From Opitutaceae bacterium (lineage in GTDB: Bacteria; Verrucomicrobiota; Verrucomicrobiia; Opitutales; Opitutaceae): a stretch of 10,185 nt of DNA. A program made the position numbers and the translations under genes. Shown piece after piece: positions 1 to 6,997 of the stretch. How positions within the stretch are numbered: the first letter of the stretch is position 1; the number at the start of each line of letters is the position of its first letter. The notes below the pieces were generated by a model. It was given only the letters and a program-made list of their open reading frames with translations. It did not search any database and was not told where the DNA came from. The stretch is from positions 1 through 10,185 of the forward strand of contig PMSP01000098.1 of the NCBI GenBank assembly GCA_003168315.1, written 5' to 3'.

Positions 1-58
1 CGGGCTTCAGCCGGAGGGCCTCCTCGTACTCGGCAATCGCCTCCGCCGAGTGGCCGGG
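1..58 (-). repeat. TPR-coding direct repeat, copy A
   Basis: This stretch matches 211-268 at 55 of 58 positions by eye; the differences are at positions 24, 47 and 51. It encodes the SAEAIAEYEEALRLKP part of a TPR in the membrane protein. The 210-bp offset equals two 35-residue TPR units, while the unit in between is clearly more diverged. That suggests duplication of a two-TPR block. The array may continue beyond the left edge. Confidence 0.85.
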
Positions 59-1567
59 CATACCCTGCAGGGCGACGCCCAGGTTGTAGTGCGCCTCGAA
101 GAGCCTTGGGTCGAGGCGAAGCGCCTCCCTGAAGTGCGCCACGGCGTCGTCCAGCCGGCCGGGGACCGACACAAGGGCGAATGCCAGGTTGTACTGCGCC
201 TGGGCGTAGGCGGGCTTCAGCCGGAGGGCCTCCCCGTACTCGGCAATCGCCTCCGCGGAGCGGCCGGGGATCTTGGAAAGGGCATAGCCCAGGTTGTTGT
301 GAGCCCGCTCGTTCCCCGGCTGCTTCGCGGCCGTGTCCCTCCATATCCCTTCCTCGCTCCCGTAGGTCTCGTTCCTTTGAAGGGTCATCCACGACAGGAC
401 TGCCGCCAGGGCGACGCACACCGGGACGGCGGGTCGGTTGAGCCAGCGGTGCAAGCCAGAGGCGACGAGCACGGCCAGAGCTGCAAGGGGAAGGTACATC
501 CGGTGCTCCGCCATCGTCTCCGTGGCCACGGGGACTATGCTCGAGCTCGGCGCAAGGATCGCGAAGAAGCAGGCCCCGAGGAAGCCGATCGCCGGGCGCC
601 TGACGAGGGCCCACGCGGTGAGCGCGACAAGCCCGGCGACGAACAGGGCGTCGGGAACGACCGAGTCCATCCCGTGCGCGGGGCCGGTGCCGTAATCAAA
701 CACGAGGGGACGGGGCCAGAGGCCGAGACGCAGGTAATGCACGACCGCGGGGAATTGGGTCAGCGCGTAGTCCCAGGCGGACACGCCGTTCCCGAACCCC
801 GCGGAGCCCCCGCGCCCGTGGGTTGCGAGGACGAGGAAAGGCAGGATGACCCACGTGCCGGCCAGGGCCGCGTAGACGCGCCGGCGCCGGCGCCACGCCT
901 CGCGGAAGCTGCCGGCGACGAACGTCCGGTCGTAGAGGAGCACGACAAGCGGCGCCGAGACCATCACCTCCTTGGTCGCCATCCCGAGCAGGCAGGCGCC
1001 GACGCAGGGGATGTACCAGCGGGAGCCCTCCTCGGCCGCCCCCCTGATGAAGCAATACAGGGTCAGCAGGTAGAAAAGCCCCATGAGCGATTCCGCGCGC
1101 TGGACGATGTAGGTGACGGACTCCGTCTGGAGGGGGTGAAGGGCCCACAGGAGCGCAGCCGAGAATGCAACGAGGAAGGCCCGCCTGTCCGACCGTGGCC
1201 CAAGCGTGCGCCGCACGATCCCAAAGAGGACGAGCGCCGCCAGGGCATGGATCGCCAGGTTCACGGCATGGTAGCTCCAGACCGCCGTTCCGCTGACGGC
1301 GTAGTTGAGCGCCAGCGACAGGTTGAGGACGGGACGGGCGCTGACCGTCATGTCGATCGGGGGCCGCAGTGACGTGCCGAGGTGCCGGATCGTCGGGTTC
1401 TCGGCGATCGAGGGAATGTCGTCGAAGAGCAGCGGGACCGAGAAGGTCCCGCTGTAGGCCGCGAAGACGGCGGCCGCGATGACGGCCGCCGCCGTCCAGG
1501 TTCGCGCGGCGGCGTCCCCCGCGGGCACCGCAGGCGCTCTGCCCGATTCCGGACGCGGCGAAGCCAT
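1..1567 (-). CDS. TMTC-like polytopic membrane protein with C-terminal TPRs (partial, left edge)
   Basis: The minus-strand frame is open from ATG 1567 to the window edge, giving 522 codons with no stop, so the C-terminus is missing. Residues about 25-395 are a multi-span membrane region. The first loop has the acidic pair D49-D50 (LLFDDIPSIAENP). A conserved stretch HPLQTESVTYIVQRAESLMG lies at 144-163, ATKE at 197-200, and ATETMAEHRMYLPL at 348-361. TPRs start near residue 421; three 35-residue units are visible (about 421-455, 456-490, 491-522), each with a P-G-R/H turn. This layout matches the TMTC/PMT-like GT-C family, in which an acidic pair near the first transmembrane helix is thought to be catalytic and TPRs bind the acceptor. 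Bacterial members are common in Verrucomicrobia but mostly untested, so O-glycosyltransferase activity is inference. An Arg cluster (226-230) sits on a loop before a membrane span. The start lies 30 nt after the symporter stop and has no clear Shine-Dalgarno, so a slightly later start is possible. Confidence 0.9.
   Translation of the reverse strand, partial: MASPRPESGRAPAVPAGDAAARTWTAAAVIAAAVFAAYSGTFSVPLLFDDIPSIAENPTIRHLGTSLRPPIDMTVSARPVLNLSLALNYAVSGTAVWSYHAVNLAIHALAALVLFGIVRRTLGPRSDRRAFLVAFSAALLWALHPLQTESVTYIVQRAESLMGLFYLLTLYCFIRGAAEEGSRWYIPCVGACLLGMATKEVMVSAPLVVLLYDRTFVAGSFREAWRRRRRVYAALAGTWVILPFLVLATHGRGGSAGFGNGVSAWDYALTQFPAVVHYLRLGLWPRPLVFDYGTGPAHGMDSVVPDALFVAGLVALTAWALVRRPAIGFLGACFFAILAPSSSIVPVATETMAEHRMYLPLAALAVLVASGLHRWLNRPAVPVCVALAAVLSWMTLQRNETYGSEEGIWRDTAAKQPGNERAHNNLGYALSKIPGRSAEAIAEYGEALRLKPAYAQAQYNLAFALVSVPGRLDDAVAHFREALRLDPRLFEAHYNLGVALQGMPGHSAEAIAEYEEALRLKP
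211..268 (-). repeat. TPR-coding direct repeat, copy B
   Basis: This is the second copy of the sequence at 1-58. It encodes SAEAIAEYGEALRLKP in the first visible TPR, and similarity falls off after about base 268. It is part of the coding sequence, not an intergenic repeat. Confidence 0.85.
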
Positions 1568-1597
1568 AATGGGGAAACGTCGCGTGAGGGAGCCGGG

Positions 1598-3154
1598 CTA
1601 CACCTTGCCCCGGCGCGCTTCCAGTTGCGCGCGGATGTCGGCCATCTTGGCCTGGGTCAGCGGGAACCTCGCGAGGGCCACCAGCGCCAGGAGCAGGCCG
1701 CAGACCGGGATCGCCGCGAACAGGAATCGAATCATCAGGAGGGTGTGCTCCGTCTGGCTGCCCTCGAGTTTCGCGTCGAAGCCGACCCAGCTGAGGAGTC
1801 CGAAGGACGTGCCCGCGCCCAGCGCCATGCCCACTTTCGTGATCCATGAGCTGCAGGCCGCGAACGAACCCTCGCGCCGGCGGCCGCACGCAAGCTCGTC
1901 ATAGTCGACGACGTCCGCGCCCATCGACGCCCAGATCGTCCAGAAGCCCGAGCCGATGAACGCTATGAACCCGGAGGCCAGGACCTGCAGGGCCGGAAGG
2001 CTCGGGGTGTACAGCCACCAGCTTCCGATGAAGACCACGATCGCGCTGCAAAACACGAGGACCATCGCGTGCCGCTTGCCCAGGTGCCGGGAGCAGATCG
2101 CGAACACGGGCACGCCGAGGGCACCAAGCACCATGCCCGAAAGGCCCATCTTGAAATTCCAGCGAGCGCCGACGGACACGTCGCCGGCGCAGACATAGTA
2201 GACGGTGTCGTAGAAACCCAGGGTCCCCACCATGCTCAGGCCCAGGCTGTAGGCCAGGTTCATGAGGACCTGGATGCGGAACGGCCGGCACTGAAGGGTC
2301 TGCCACAGTGTCTCCCGGATCGATATCTTCGACTGCTTGCTGGCGACGACCTTCCCGTAGTAGCGCTCGCGCACCAGGGCGAAGGACGTGAGCCCGGCGA
2401 TCATCATGATGATGCCGCTCAGGAAGCAGAAGACCTGGGCGCCGAGGAGGAGGTTGGGCCTGGCGCCCCCGGCGGCCGCCCCCCAGGCCGCGGACGACGT
2501 GAAGAGCAGCCTCAGCCGCTCCGGGAGGTTCGAGCGGTCGGCGCCCACCCAGACGGACATCGACAGGAACTGGCCGCCGAAGAACAGGCCGACCTGCGGC
2601 AGAGTCTTGATGACGTTCTGGTACGAGAACACGCTCGTGCGCTCGTTGTAGTCGGGAGTCATCTCATACCCGAGGCTCACGTACGGCATGTTGAAGCAGC
2701 TCACGAGCGGCAGGTAGACCGCCGAGGAGGCCAGCATGAACCAGAAGTAATAGGGGACCTCATGCCCGAAGACGTGGGAGGATCCCCAGCCGGGCTGCAC
2801 CGCGACGACCAGGGGAAGGCCAAGGCCGGCGAGGATCGCCCCCACCAGCATGTAGGGCCGCCGGCGGCCCCAGCGGGAGCGCGTGTTGTCCGAGAGCCAT
2901 CCAAAGACCGGGTCCGACACGGCGTCGAAGACCCGGTTCAGTATGACGGCAAGTCCCACGAGGACGGGGCTAACCCCGAGGAAGATATTGAAGACCAGCC
3001 CGGCGAAGTTGGGATAGTGCCAGTGCCCCCACTGGTCGATCCAGATTCCGAGGCCGTAGCCGATCTTCTGGGAAACCGGCACCTTGTCCTCCGGTGCTGT
3101 CGTGTGGGACTTGGCGGCCGTCGGGGCCGGGTCTGCGGCAGGGGTCACTTCCAT
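1598..3154 (-). CDS. GPH-family (MFS_2) cation:sugar symporter
   Basis: A 518-residue inner-membrane transporter resembling the glycoside-pentoside-hexuronide:cation symporter family (MelB-like), with about 12 predicted helices after a 25-residue polar N-terminus. The signature stretch is at 74-103 (RVFDAVSDPVFGWLSDNTRS, then RWGRRRPYML). D77 and D81 align with the MelB cation-site aspartates D55 and D59. NMPYVSLGYEMTPDYNERTS (155-174) is the usual helix 4-5 motif; N155 sits near MelB D124, as in other non-MelB members. ADVVDYDELACGRRREGSF (413-431) is the typical C-half loop motif. Family members couple Na+ or H+ to uptake of oligosaccharides or glycosides; the substrate cannot be read from sequence. 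Length fits the family. It starts 84 nt after the kinase stop, and the membrane-TPR gene follows 30 nt after its own stop. The leader before ATG is C-rich without a Shine-Dalgarno. No glycoside hydrolase is present in the window to hint at the sugar. Confidence 0.93.
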   Translation of the reverse strand: MEVTPAADPAPTAAKSHTTAPEDKVPVSQKIGYGLGIWIDQWGHWHYPNFAGLVFNIFLGVSPVLVGLAVILNRVFDAVSDPVFGWLSDNTRSRWGRRRPYMLVGAILAGLGLPLVVAVQPGWGSSHVFGHEVPYYFWFMLASSAVYLPLVSCFNMPYVSLGYEMTPDYNERTSVFSYQNVIKTLPQVGLFFGGQFLSMSVWVGADRSNLPERLRLLFTSSAAWGAAAGGARPNLLLGAQVFCFLSGIIMMIAGLTSFALVRERYYGKVVASKQSKISIRETLWQTLQCRPFRIQVLMNLAYSLGLSMVGTLGFYDTVYYVCAGDVSVGARWNFKMGLSGMVLGALGVPVFAICSRHLGKRHAMVLVFCSAIVVFIGSWWLYTPSLPALQVLASGFIAFIGSGFWTIWASMGADVVDYDELACGRRREGSFAACSSWITKVGMALGAGTSFGLLSWVGFDAKLEGSQTEHTLLMIRFLFAAIPVCGLLLALVALARFPLTQAKMADIRAQLEARRGKV

Positions 3155-3218
3155 TTGGGTCGGGGGGTTGGGGTTAGGCCTCTGTCCAGTCCTGCGCCTC
3201 TTTGCGCGGACGTCAACA

Positions 3219-3231
3219 GGCGACCATCGCC
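3219..3231 (-). other. Small hairpin after the kinase stop codon
   Basis: Read on the minus strand this is GGCGA-TGG-TCGCC, a perfect 5-bp stem with a 3-nt loop starting 7 nt after the kinase TGA. No T-run follows, so it is a poor intrinsic terminator. It could mark an mRNA 3' end or a processing point between the kinase and symporter genes, or be a chance palindrome in GC-rich DNA. Confidence 0.3.
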
Positions 3232-3238
3232 CCCCACC

Positions 3239-5788
3239 TCAGAGGTCGCTATCGTCCATCACGTTCCGGATGATGGAAGCTAGCTCGGAGATGTCGTAGG
3301 GCTTCGCCACCATCCCGCGGAACCCGTGCTTGCGGAAGTCCGCCATCGCCAGGTCGCTCGAGTAGCCGCTGGAGACGATTGCGCGGACTCCCGGGTCATA
3401 GGCGCGAAGGACCGATATGGCCTCCCTGCCGCCCATTCCGCCCGGGATCGTCAGGTCCATGACGACGAGGTCAAAGGGCCGGCCCGCCTCCTTCGCGGCG
3501 CGGTACCGCTCGATAGCTTCCTTGCCATCCGCGACCGACTCGAACTCGAGGCCCATCCGCTTCATCAGCCGCTCGGCCATCCTGAGGATCGGCTCCTCGT
3601 CGTCCATGAAGAGGACGCGCCCCCCGCGGATCGAGGGGACGAAGGGCACGAACGGGTTGGGCGTGCCCTGCGATTCCTGGGCGGCGGGCAGCCAGAGGGT
3701 GAAGGTGGTCCCCCGCCCCACGATGGAGCTCACCTCGATGTGCCCCTGGTGCCTCTTGATTATCGAGAAGACCGTCGCAAGGCCCAGGCCGTGGCCCTGG
3801 AGCTTGGTGGTGAAATACGGGTCGAATATCTTGCCGATGTGCTCCGGGGGGATCCCAGCCCCTGTATCGGTCACAGTGATACGGATGTAGTCGCCCTCGG
3901 CCAGGACGGTGTGCGCGCCGGCCGGCACCCGCTCGTTGGCGGCCGCTATCCGCAGGGTGCCCCCGTCACGCATCGCCTGGGTGGCGTTGATCACCAGGTT
4001 CTGGATCACCTGGCTGATCTGGGCCTTGTCGACGTCAGCGGCCCAGAGGTCGTCGGGCATCACGAACTCGCTCTTCACGCCCGAGCCCCGGTGCGAGAAG
4101 GTGGCCGACTCCTTGATGACCTCGGGGAGGTGGACGGCGGTCCGGACCGGGTCGCCGCCCTTGGAGAAAGTGAGGAGCTGGAGCGTGAGGTCGCCCGCTC
4201 GCTTCGTGGCCAGCACCGCCTCGTCGAGCAGGCCCGCCTGCTCGGGCATCTCGCTCAGGTCCAGCTGGAGGAGCGTCAGGTTGCTGAGGATCGCGGTCAG
4301 GATGTTGTTGAAGTCGTGGGCTATCCCGCCGGCGAGGATGCCGACGGATTCCATCTTGGCCGCGTTCTGGAGCTTCTCCTCCATCCTGTGGCGCTCGGTG
4401 ATGTCGCGCATGACGAGGACCGCCCCCACCCTCTTGCTCGAGACGTCGGCCACGGGCACCACCCGGCCCTCGACGAGCCGAAGCCGGTCGGAGCGGCCGC
4501 GCACGAGCGTCTGCGGGGGCAGCTCGGCGTCGAGGCCGCCCTCGAGTACGTCCTTCACGGGGAGCTCCACGTCCCGGCCGCTCGTCGCGCTCCTCAGCAG
4601 GCAGATCGAGGCCACGTCGCGGCCCACCGACTCCTCGGGGCTCCACTGGATCATGTCCGCCGCCGCCCGGTTGATGAAGAGCACCCGCCCGCGCGAGTCT
4701 ATCGTGACGACGCCTTCGCTCATGCTGCCGAGGGTCACGGCCAGCCGCTCCTTTTCCGCCGCGAGCGCGAGCTCGGCGTCCCGGCGCGCCGTGATGTCCA
4801 CGCACACGCCCACGAGGTTCCACTTGTTGCCGCCGAAATGGGTCACCTTGACGTGCTCGTGGAGGACGAAGCTGTTGCCCCGGTGGGTGACGTGGTATTC
4901 CTGGTCGTAGTCGGGCCTGCCCTCGCGAAGCGTCTTGCGTGAGTTCGTACGGATCTGGTCCCACTCCGCGATCATCGGCTCGGTCCAGAGCCTGTCGGGC
5001 GGAGGGACCGAGTTCTCCCCGAAGATCCGCTTGTAGAGCACGGACGGCGGGATGAACATCTGCCAGGTGAGCTCGACGTCGGGGTCGCCCGAGACGAAGG
5101 CCTGCCAGAGCAGGCAGTCCGCCCCCGTGAGGATCTGGTCCAGCTGGCCCTCGGTGGACCGGCGCGCCTCCTCGGCCTCGTGGCGCTTGGTGACATCGAT
5201 GACGACGCCCACCAGGTTCCATTCGCCGTCTCCCGCGGCCTTGATGATCACCTCCTCGCTCAGCCAGTGCACCCCGTCGATGCCGATGATCCTGAACTCC
5301 TGCTGGTAGCCGCTTGCTCCCTCGGCAAGCGCGGTCTCGGCAGTCTTGCCGGTCCTCACGTGGTCGGGGGCCTGCTCGTCCTTCCAGAGCCAGCCCTTTT
5401 CGACAAGCGAGGCGAGCCGGTAGATGGGGTTCTGGCTCAGCTGGGGCGGGGTCCGGATCTTCCACTTGAGAACGGTGCCTTCCCTCCAGACATGCGCCCA
5501 CCAGAGGAGCACATTCGAGCGGTCCAGCGTGTCGAGGATCTGCTGGTAGTTCTCGAGCTTGGCTTTGTCCCCGCTGTCGATGCCCGTGGGCCCGGGTTCA
5601 GGCGGGATCGCCGGCTCGGCGGGGCCCGGCCGGCGGGAAATCAGAGCCGCGGCCGCAACTCCGCAGAGGCCCAGCACGAGAAGGGCCGCAAGGGGTGCTG
5701 TAAGAAATGCAAAAAGCACGCTTGGAGTATGGGATTGTGCTGAACGGCGTGGCAGTCGCCGTGGGGTAACCGACCCAATCTGCGCCAA
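3239..5788 (-). CDS. Hybrid sensor histidine kinase: TM, three PAS, HisKA, HATPase, REC
   Basis: An 849-residue sensor kinase. One hydrophobic segment (about 24-50) anchors it, with almost no periplasmic part, so sensing is probably cytoplasmic or membrane-proximal. Two related Trp-rich PAS/PAC domains (about 85-205 and 215-340) end in WNLVGVVIDVTKR and WNLVGVCVDITARR; a third PAS spans about 345-467. HisKA carries phospho-acceptor H491 in GGIAHDFNNIL. The ATPase domain has the N box (N597, N601), G1 (DTGAGI, D641), F box (FDPYF, 655-659) and G2 (GHGLGLATV, 665-673). A Pro-rich linker leads to a C-terminal receiver with D729/D730, acceptor D778 (VVMDLT), S806/S807 and K829. All residues for autophosphorylation and intramolecular transfer to D778 are present. 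There is no DNA-binding output domain, and no separate regulator or Hpt gene in the window. The start is TTG at 5788, chosen because GGAGAGG lies 6 nt upstream and an in-frame TGA closes the frame at 5807-5809. The signal is unknown. Confidence 0.95.
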   Translation of the reverse strand: MAQIGSVTPRRLPRRSAQSHTPSVLFAFLTAPLAALLVLGLCGVAAAALISRRPGPAEPAIPPEPGPTGIDSGDKAKLENYQQILDTLDRSNVLLWWAHVWREGTVLKWKIRTPPQLSQNPIYRLASLVEKGWLWKDEQAPDHVRTGKTAETALAEGASGYQQEFRIIGIDGVHWLSEEVIIKAAGDGEWNLVGVVIDVTKRHEAEEARRSTEGQLDQILTGADCLLWQAFVSGDPDVELTWQMFIPPSVLYKRIFGENSVPPPDRLWTEPMIAEWDQIRTNSRKTLREGRPDYDQEYHVTHRGNSFVLHEHVKVTHFGGNKWNLVGVCVDITARRDAELALAAEKERLAVTLGSMSEGVVTIDSRGRVLFINRAAADMIQWSPEESVGRDVASICLLRSATSGRDVELPVKDVLEGGLDAELPPQTLVRGRSDRLRLVEGRVVPVADVSSKRVGAVLVMRDITERHRMEEKLQNAAKMESVGILAGGIAHDFNNILTAILSNLTLLQLDLSEMPEQAGLLDEAVLATKRAGDLTLQLLTFSKGGDPVRTAVHLPEVIKESATFSHRGSGVKSEFVMPDDLWAADVDKAQISQVIQNLVINATQAMRDGGTLRIAAANERVPAGAHTVLAEGDYIRITVTDTGAGIPPEHIGKIFDPYFTTKLQGHGLGLATVFSIIKRHQGHIEVSSIVGRGTTFTLWLPAAQESQGTPNPFVPFVPSIRGGRVLFMDDEEPILRMAERLMKRMGLEFESVADGKEAIERYRAAKEAGRPFDLVVMDLTIPGGMGGREAISVLRAYDPGVRAIVSSGYSSDLAMADFRKHGFRGMVAKPYDISELASIIRNVMDDSDL

Positions 5789-5794
5789 AATGAT

Positions 5795-5801
5795 CCTCTC
5801 C
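5795..5801 (-). promoter_or_regulatory. Ribosome binding site of the histidine kinase (sets TTG start)
   Basis: The minus strand reads GGAGAGG, then 6 nt (ATCATT), then TTG. It is the best Shine-Dalgarno in the window and supports the non-ATG start of the kinase. Its first two G residues are also the last two bases of the adjacent hairpin's 3' arm. Confidence 0.75.
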
Positions 5802-5818
5802 GGGGATCAAATCCCCGG
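5800..5818 (-). promoter_or_regulatory. Hairpin in the cupin-kinase gap, abutting the kinase RBS
   Basis: On the minus strand CCGGGGAT-TTG-ATCCCCGG forms a perfect 8-bp stem with a 3-nt loop. It lies 35 nt past the cupin stop and runs into the kinase Shine-Dalgarno. No T-run follows directly (AGAGGATCATTTTGG comes next), so a classical terminator is unlikely. It may protect the 3' end of the cupin transcript or reduce access to the kinase RBS. The structure is visible; the role is inferred. Confidence 0.5.
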
Positions 5819-5852
5819 GGCAAAAAAGAGTCAACCGCGCAGCGTCCCGGGG

Positions 5853-6332
5853 CTATTCCTCGCCGTCGTGGTAATCCAGCGGGGCAGAGCGGATAAGCGT
5901 GCGCTCCGGCGACCGGACCAGCCACTTCCCGCTGTCGGGATAGTGGCAGCTCTCCCCTATCGGGTTGTCCGCGATGATGTAGACGACCAGGTCGCCGGCG
6001 CTGCCGCTGGAGATCTGGTGGGGGCGTCCGGGCTCAAACATGAAGGCGTCGCCGGCCTCGATGGGCGTCTCGCCGTCGGGGTCGCGCACGGTGCCCGACC
6101 CCGAGATGACATGGTAGAACTCCCACTGGGCGCTGTGCGAATGGTACGGCGACGCGATCTTTCCAGCCGGTATGCGGCAAATCTCGACGTCGAACGGCCA
6201 CCGCTTGTTCACGTCCGTGGAATTCGGGTCGCGGCCCAGCTTCAGCGAGATGTTCTTGTCCGTGAGCGCGAACTTCCCCTTCGGTGAGGACCAGGGCTCC
6301 TCGGGTATGTCCCTCGTGTTGATCTTCTTCAT
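5853..6332 (-). CDS. Small single-domain cupin protein
   Basis: A 159-residue soluble protein with one cupin_2 barrel. Motif 1 is YHSHSAQWEFYHVISGSGTV, giving likely metal ligands H64, H66 and E71; motif 2 is GDAFMFEPGRPHQI with H105. The four-ligand set is complete, so it can probably hold a divalent metal. Residues 1-45 and the tail after about 125 (SCHYPDSGKWLVRSPE) lie outside the core. No signal peptide is seen, so it should be cytoplasmic. Cupins of this size include isomerases, dioxygenases and sugar- or metabolite-binding regulators, and nothing here picks one. The ATG comes 3 nt after the TAG of the channel-like gene, so the two are probably translationally coupled. A 64-nt gap with a hairpin separates it from the kinase. 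Confidence 0.9.
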   Translation of the reverse strand: MKKINTRDIPEEPWSSPKGKFALTDKNISLKLGRDPNSTDVNKRWPFDVEICRIPAGKIASPYHSHSAQWEFYHVISGSGTVRDPDGETPIEAGDAFMFEPGRPHQISSGSAGDLVVYIIADNPIGESCHYPDSGKWLVRSPERTLIRSAPLDYHDGEE

Positions 6333-6335
6333 GGC

Positions 6336-6680
6336 CTAGGTGTCCTCGTCGATGTGGAATGCGTGCATGACCCGGTGCAGGATCGGCGAGAGCACGATCC
6401 CCACCGCCGACAGGAAGATGACGCCGCTGAAGAGGGCGTAGGCGGATGCGAAGAGCTTCGACGCGGTGTCCTTCATCGGGTCGACCGGCCCCATGCCGGT
6501 CAGGATCATCGACGCGTTGAGGATTGAGTCTATCCATGACAGCTTCGCGACGGCGTGGTAGCCGACCACGCCCGCGAGGAGCGCGACCGTCACGATCCCG
6601 AGCGTCACCAGGAACGAAAACCCCATCCGCTTGGCGAACTTTGGCCAGGGCAGCAGTTTGTCGCCTATTTTCTCGTACAT
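6336..6680 (-). CDS. Small two-helix membrane protein resembling a K+ channel pore domain
   Basis: A 114-residue protein. Layout: short basic N-terminus, first helix about 19-42, re-entrant-like segment 49-60 (WIDSILNASMIL), filter-like loop TGMGPVD (61-67), second helix about 75-100, and a His-rich cytoplasmic tail (HRVMHAFHIDEDT). The TM-pore-TM order and the post-filter stretch SKLFASAYALFSGVIFLSAV (74-93) resemble two-TM K+ channels (Ion_trans_2). However, the canonical T-x-G-Y/F-G-D is replaced by L-T-G-M-G-P. I recall related small proteins, with a similar GMGP loop, being labelled 'two pore domain potassium channel' or hypothetical. K+ conduction is not established. It is the first gene of the minus block; its TAG is 3 nt before the cupin ATG. 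No Shine-Dalgarno is seen; a 6-bp GC hairpin (6695-6712) lies about 15 nt upstream of the ATG. Confidence 0.78.
   Translation of the reverse strand: MYEKIGDKLLPWPKFAKRMGFSFLVTLGIVTVALLAGVVGYHAVAKLSWIDSILNASMILTGMGPVDPMKDTASKLFASAYALFSGVIFLSAVGIVLSPILHRVMHAFHIDEDT
6343..6347 (-). promoter_or_regulatory. Possible RBS of the cupin gene inside the channel-like gene
   Basis: GAGGA on the minus strand lies 10 nt before the cupin ATG, within the last codons (D-E-D-T-stop) of the upstream gene. The spacing is slightly long. Its location supports coupled translation of the two genes. Confidence 0.45.
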
Positions 6681-6997
6681 GGGTGGTGGGGATCGGCCGC
6701 AGGTGGGCGGCCCGGACGAGGCATGACAGGATGGGCCGGGTGCTTCAAAGGGATATTGGCGGGCCGCGCCGCTTTTTTCCGGGAGTCGGGGCTGGCGCCC
6801 GAGGGGACGTTGGACCCATCCTGCCGGCCCAGCAAACCTGCAGGCGTCGGCAATAGCGCTTCACTTGGCGCGGTCTCTCGAAAAGTGTAGCCCCTCCGCG
6901 CCCTCGGACCCATGTGCATCGCCCGAAACCCACCTCCGCACCCGCGTTCGCCCTGGTTCCGGCCGTCGCCCGCGGCGCCCTCCGGTTGCCGTCTCCC
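6681..6997. other. Divergent intergenic region between the two gene blocks
   Basis: About 317 bp between divergent starts, with no convincing gene. A 6-bp inverted repeat GGCCGC/GCGGCC with a 6-nt loop (6695-6712) lies in the minus-strand leader of the channel-like gene. A run of six T occurs at 6773-6778. The plus strand has a weak promoter-like pair TTGGCG (6865-6870) and TGTAGC (6886-6891), but the 15-nt spacer is short. The minus strand has CAATAT around 6755 without a matching -35. A GTG at 6914 is in frame with the methyltransferase and could extend it by 28 residues, but that stretch has no recognisable domain. Promoters for both blocks should lie here, but I cannot place them. Confidence 0.5.

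Noticed and set aside
1..268. Direct repeats as a possible CRISPR or mobile element
   Set aside because: The repeats are 210 bp apart, lie in frame in a coding region and translate to TPRs.
50..1372. Long plus-strand open frame of 440 codons opposite the membrane-TPR gene
   Set aside because: Its translation is Arg/Gly/Asp/Pro-rich with no domain, while the minus-strand frame shows clear helices and TPRs. It is a GC-bias shadow.
3155..3238. TTGACG in the kinase-symporter gap as a -35 box
   Set aside because: No acceptable -10 is found 16-18 nt downstream on the minus strand; AGGACT matches poorly.
2069..3283. Plus-strand open frame of 404 codons opposite the symporter
   Set aside because: No domain and biased composition; the opposite strand encodes a full GPH transporter.
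3326..4942. Plus-strand open frame of 538 codons opposite the histidine kinase
   Set aside because: The minus strand carries every kinase and receiver motif; the plus translation is low-complexity His/Arg/Val/Asp-rich. It is an antisense shadow.
6758..6778. GC stretch followed by six T as a plus-strand terminator
   Set aside because: Only about a 4-bp stem can form and no plus-strand gene lies upstream to terminate.
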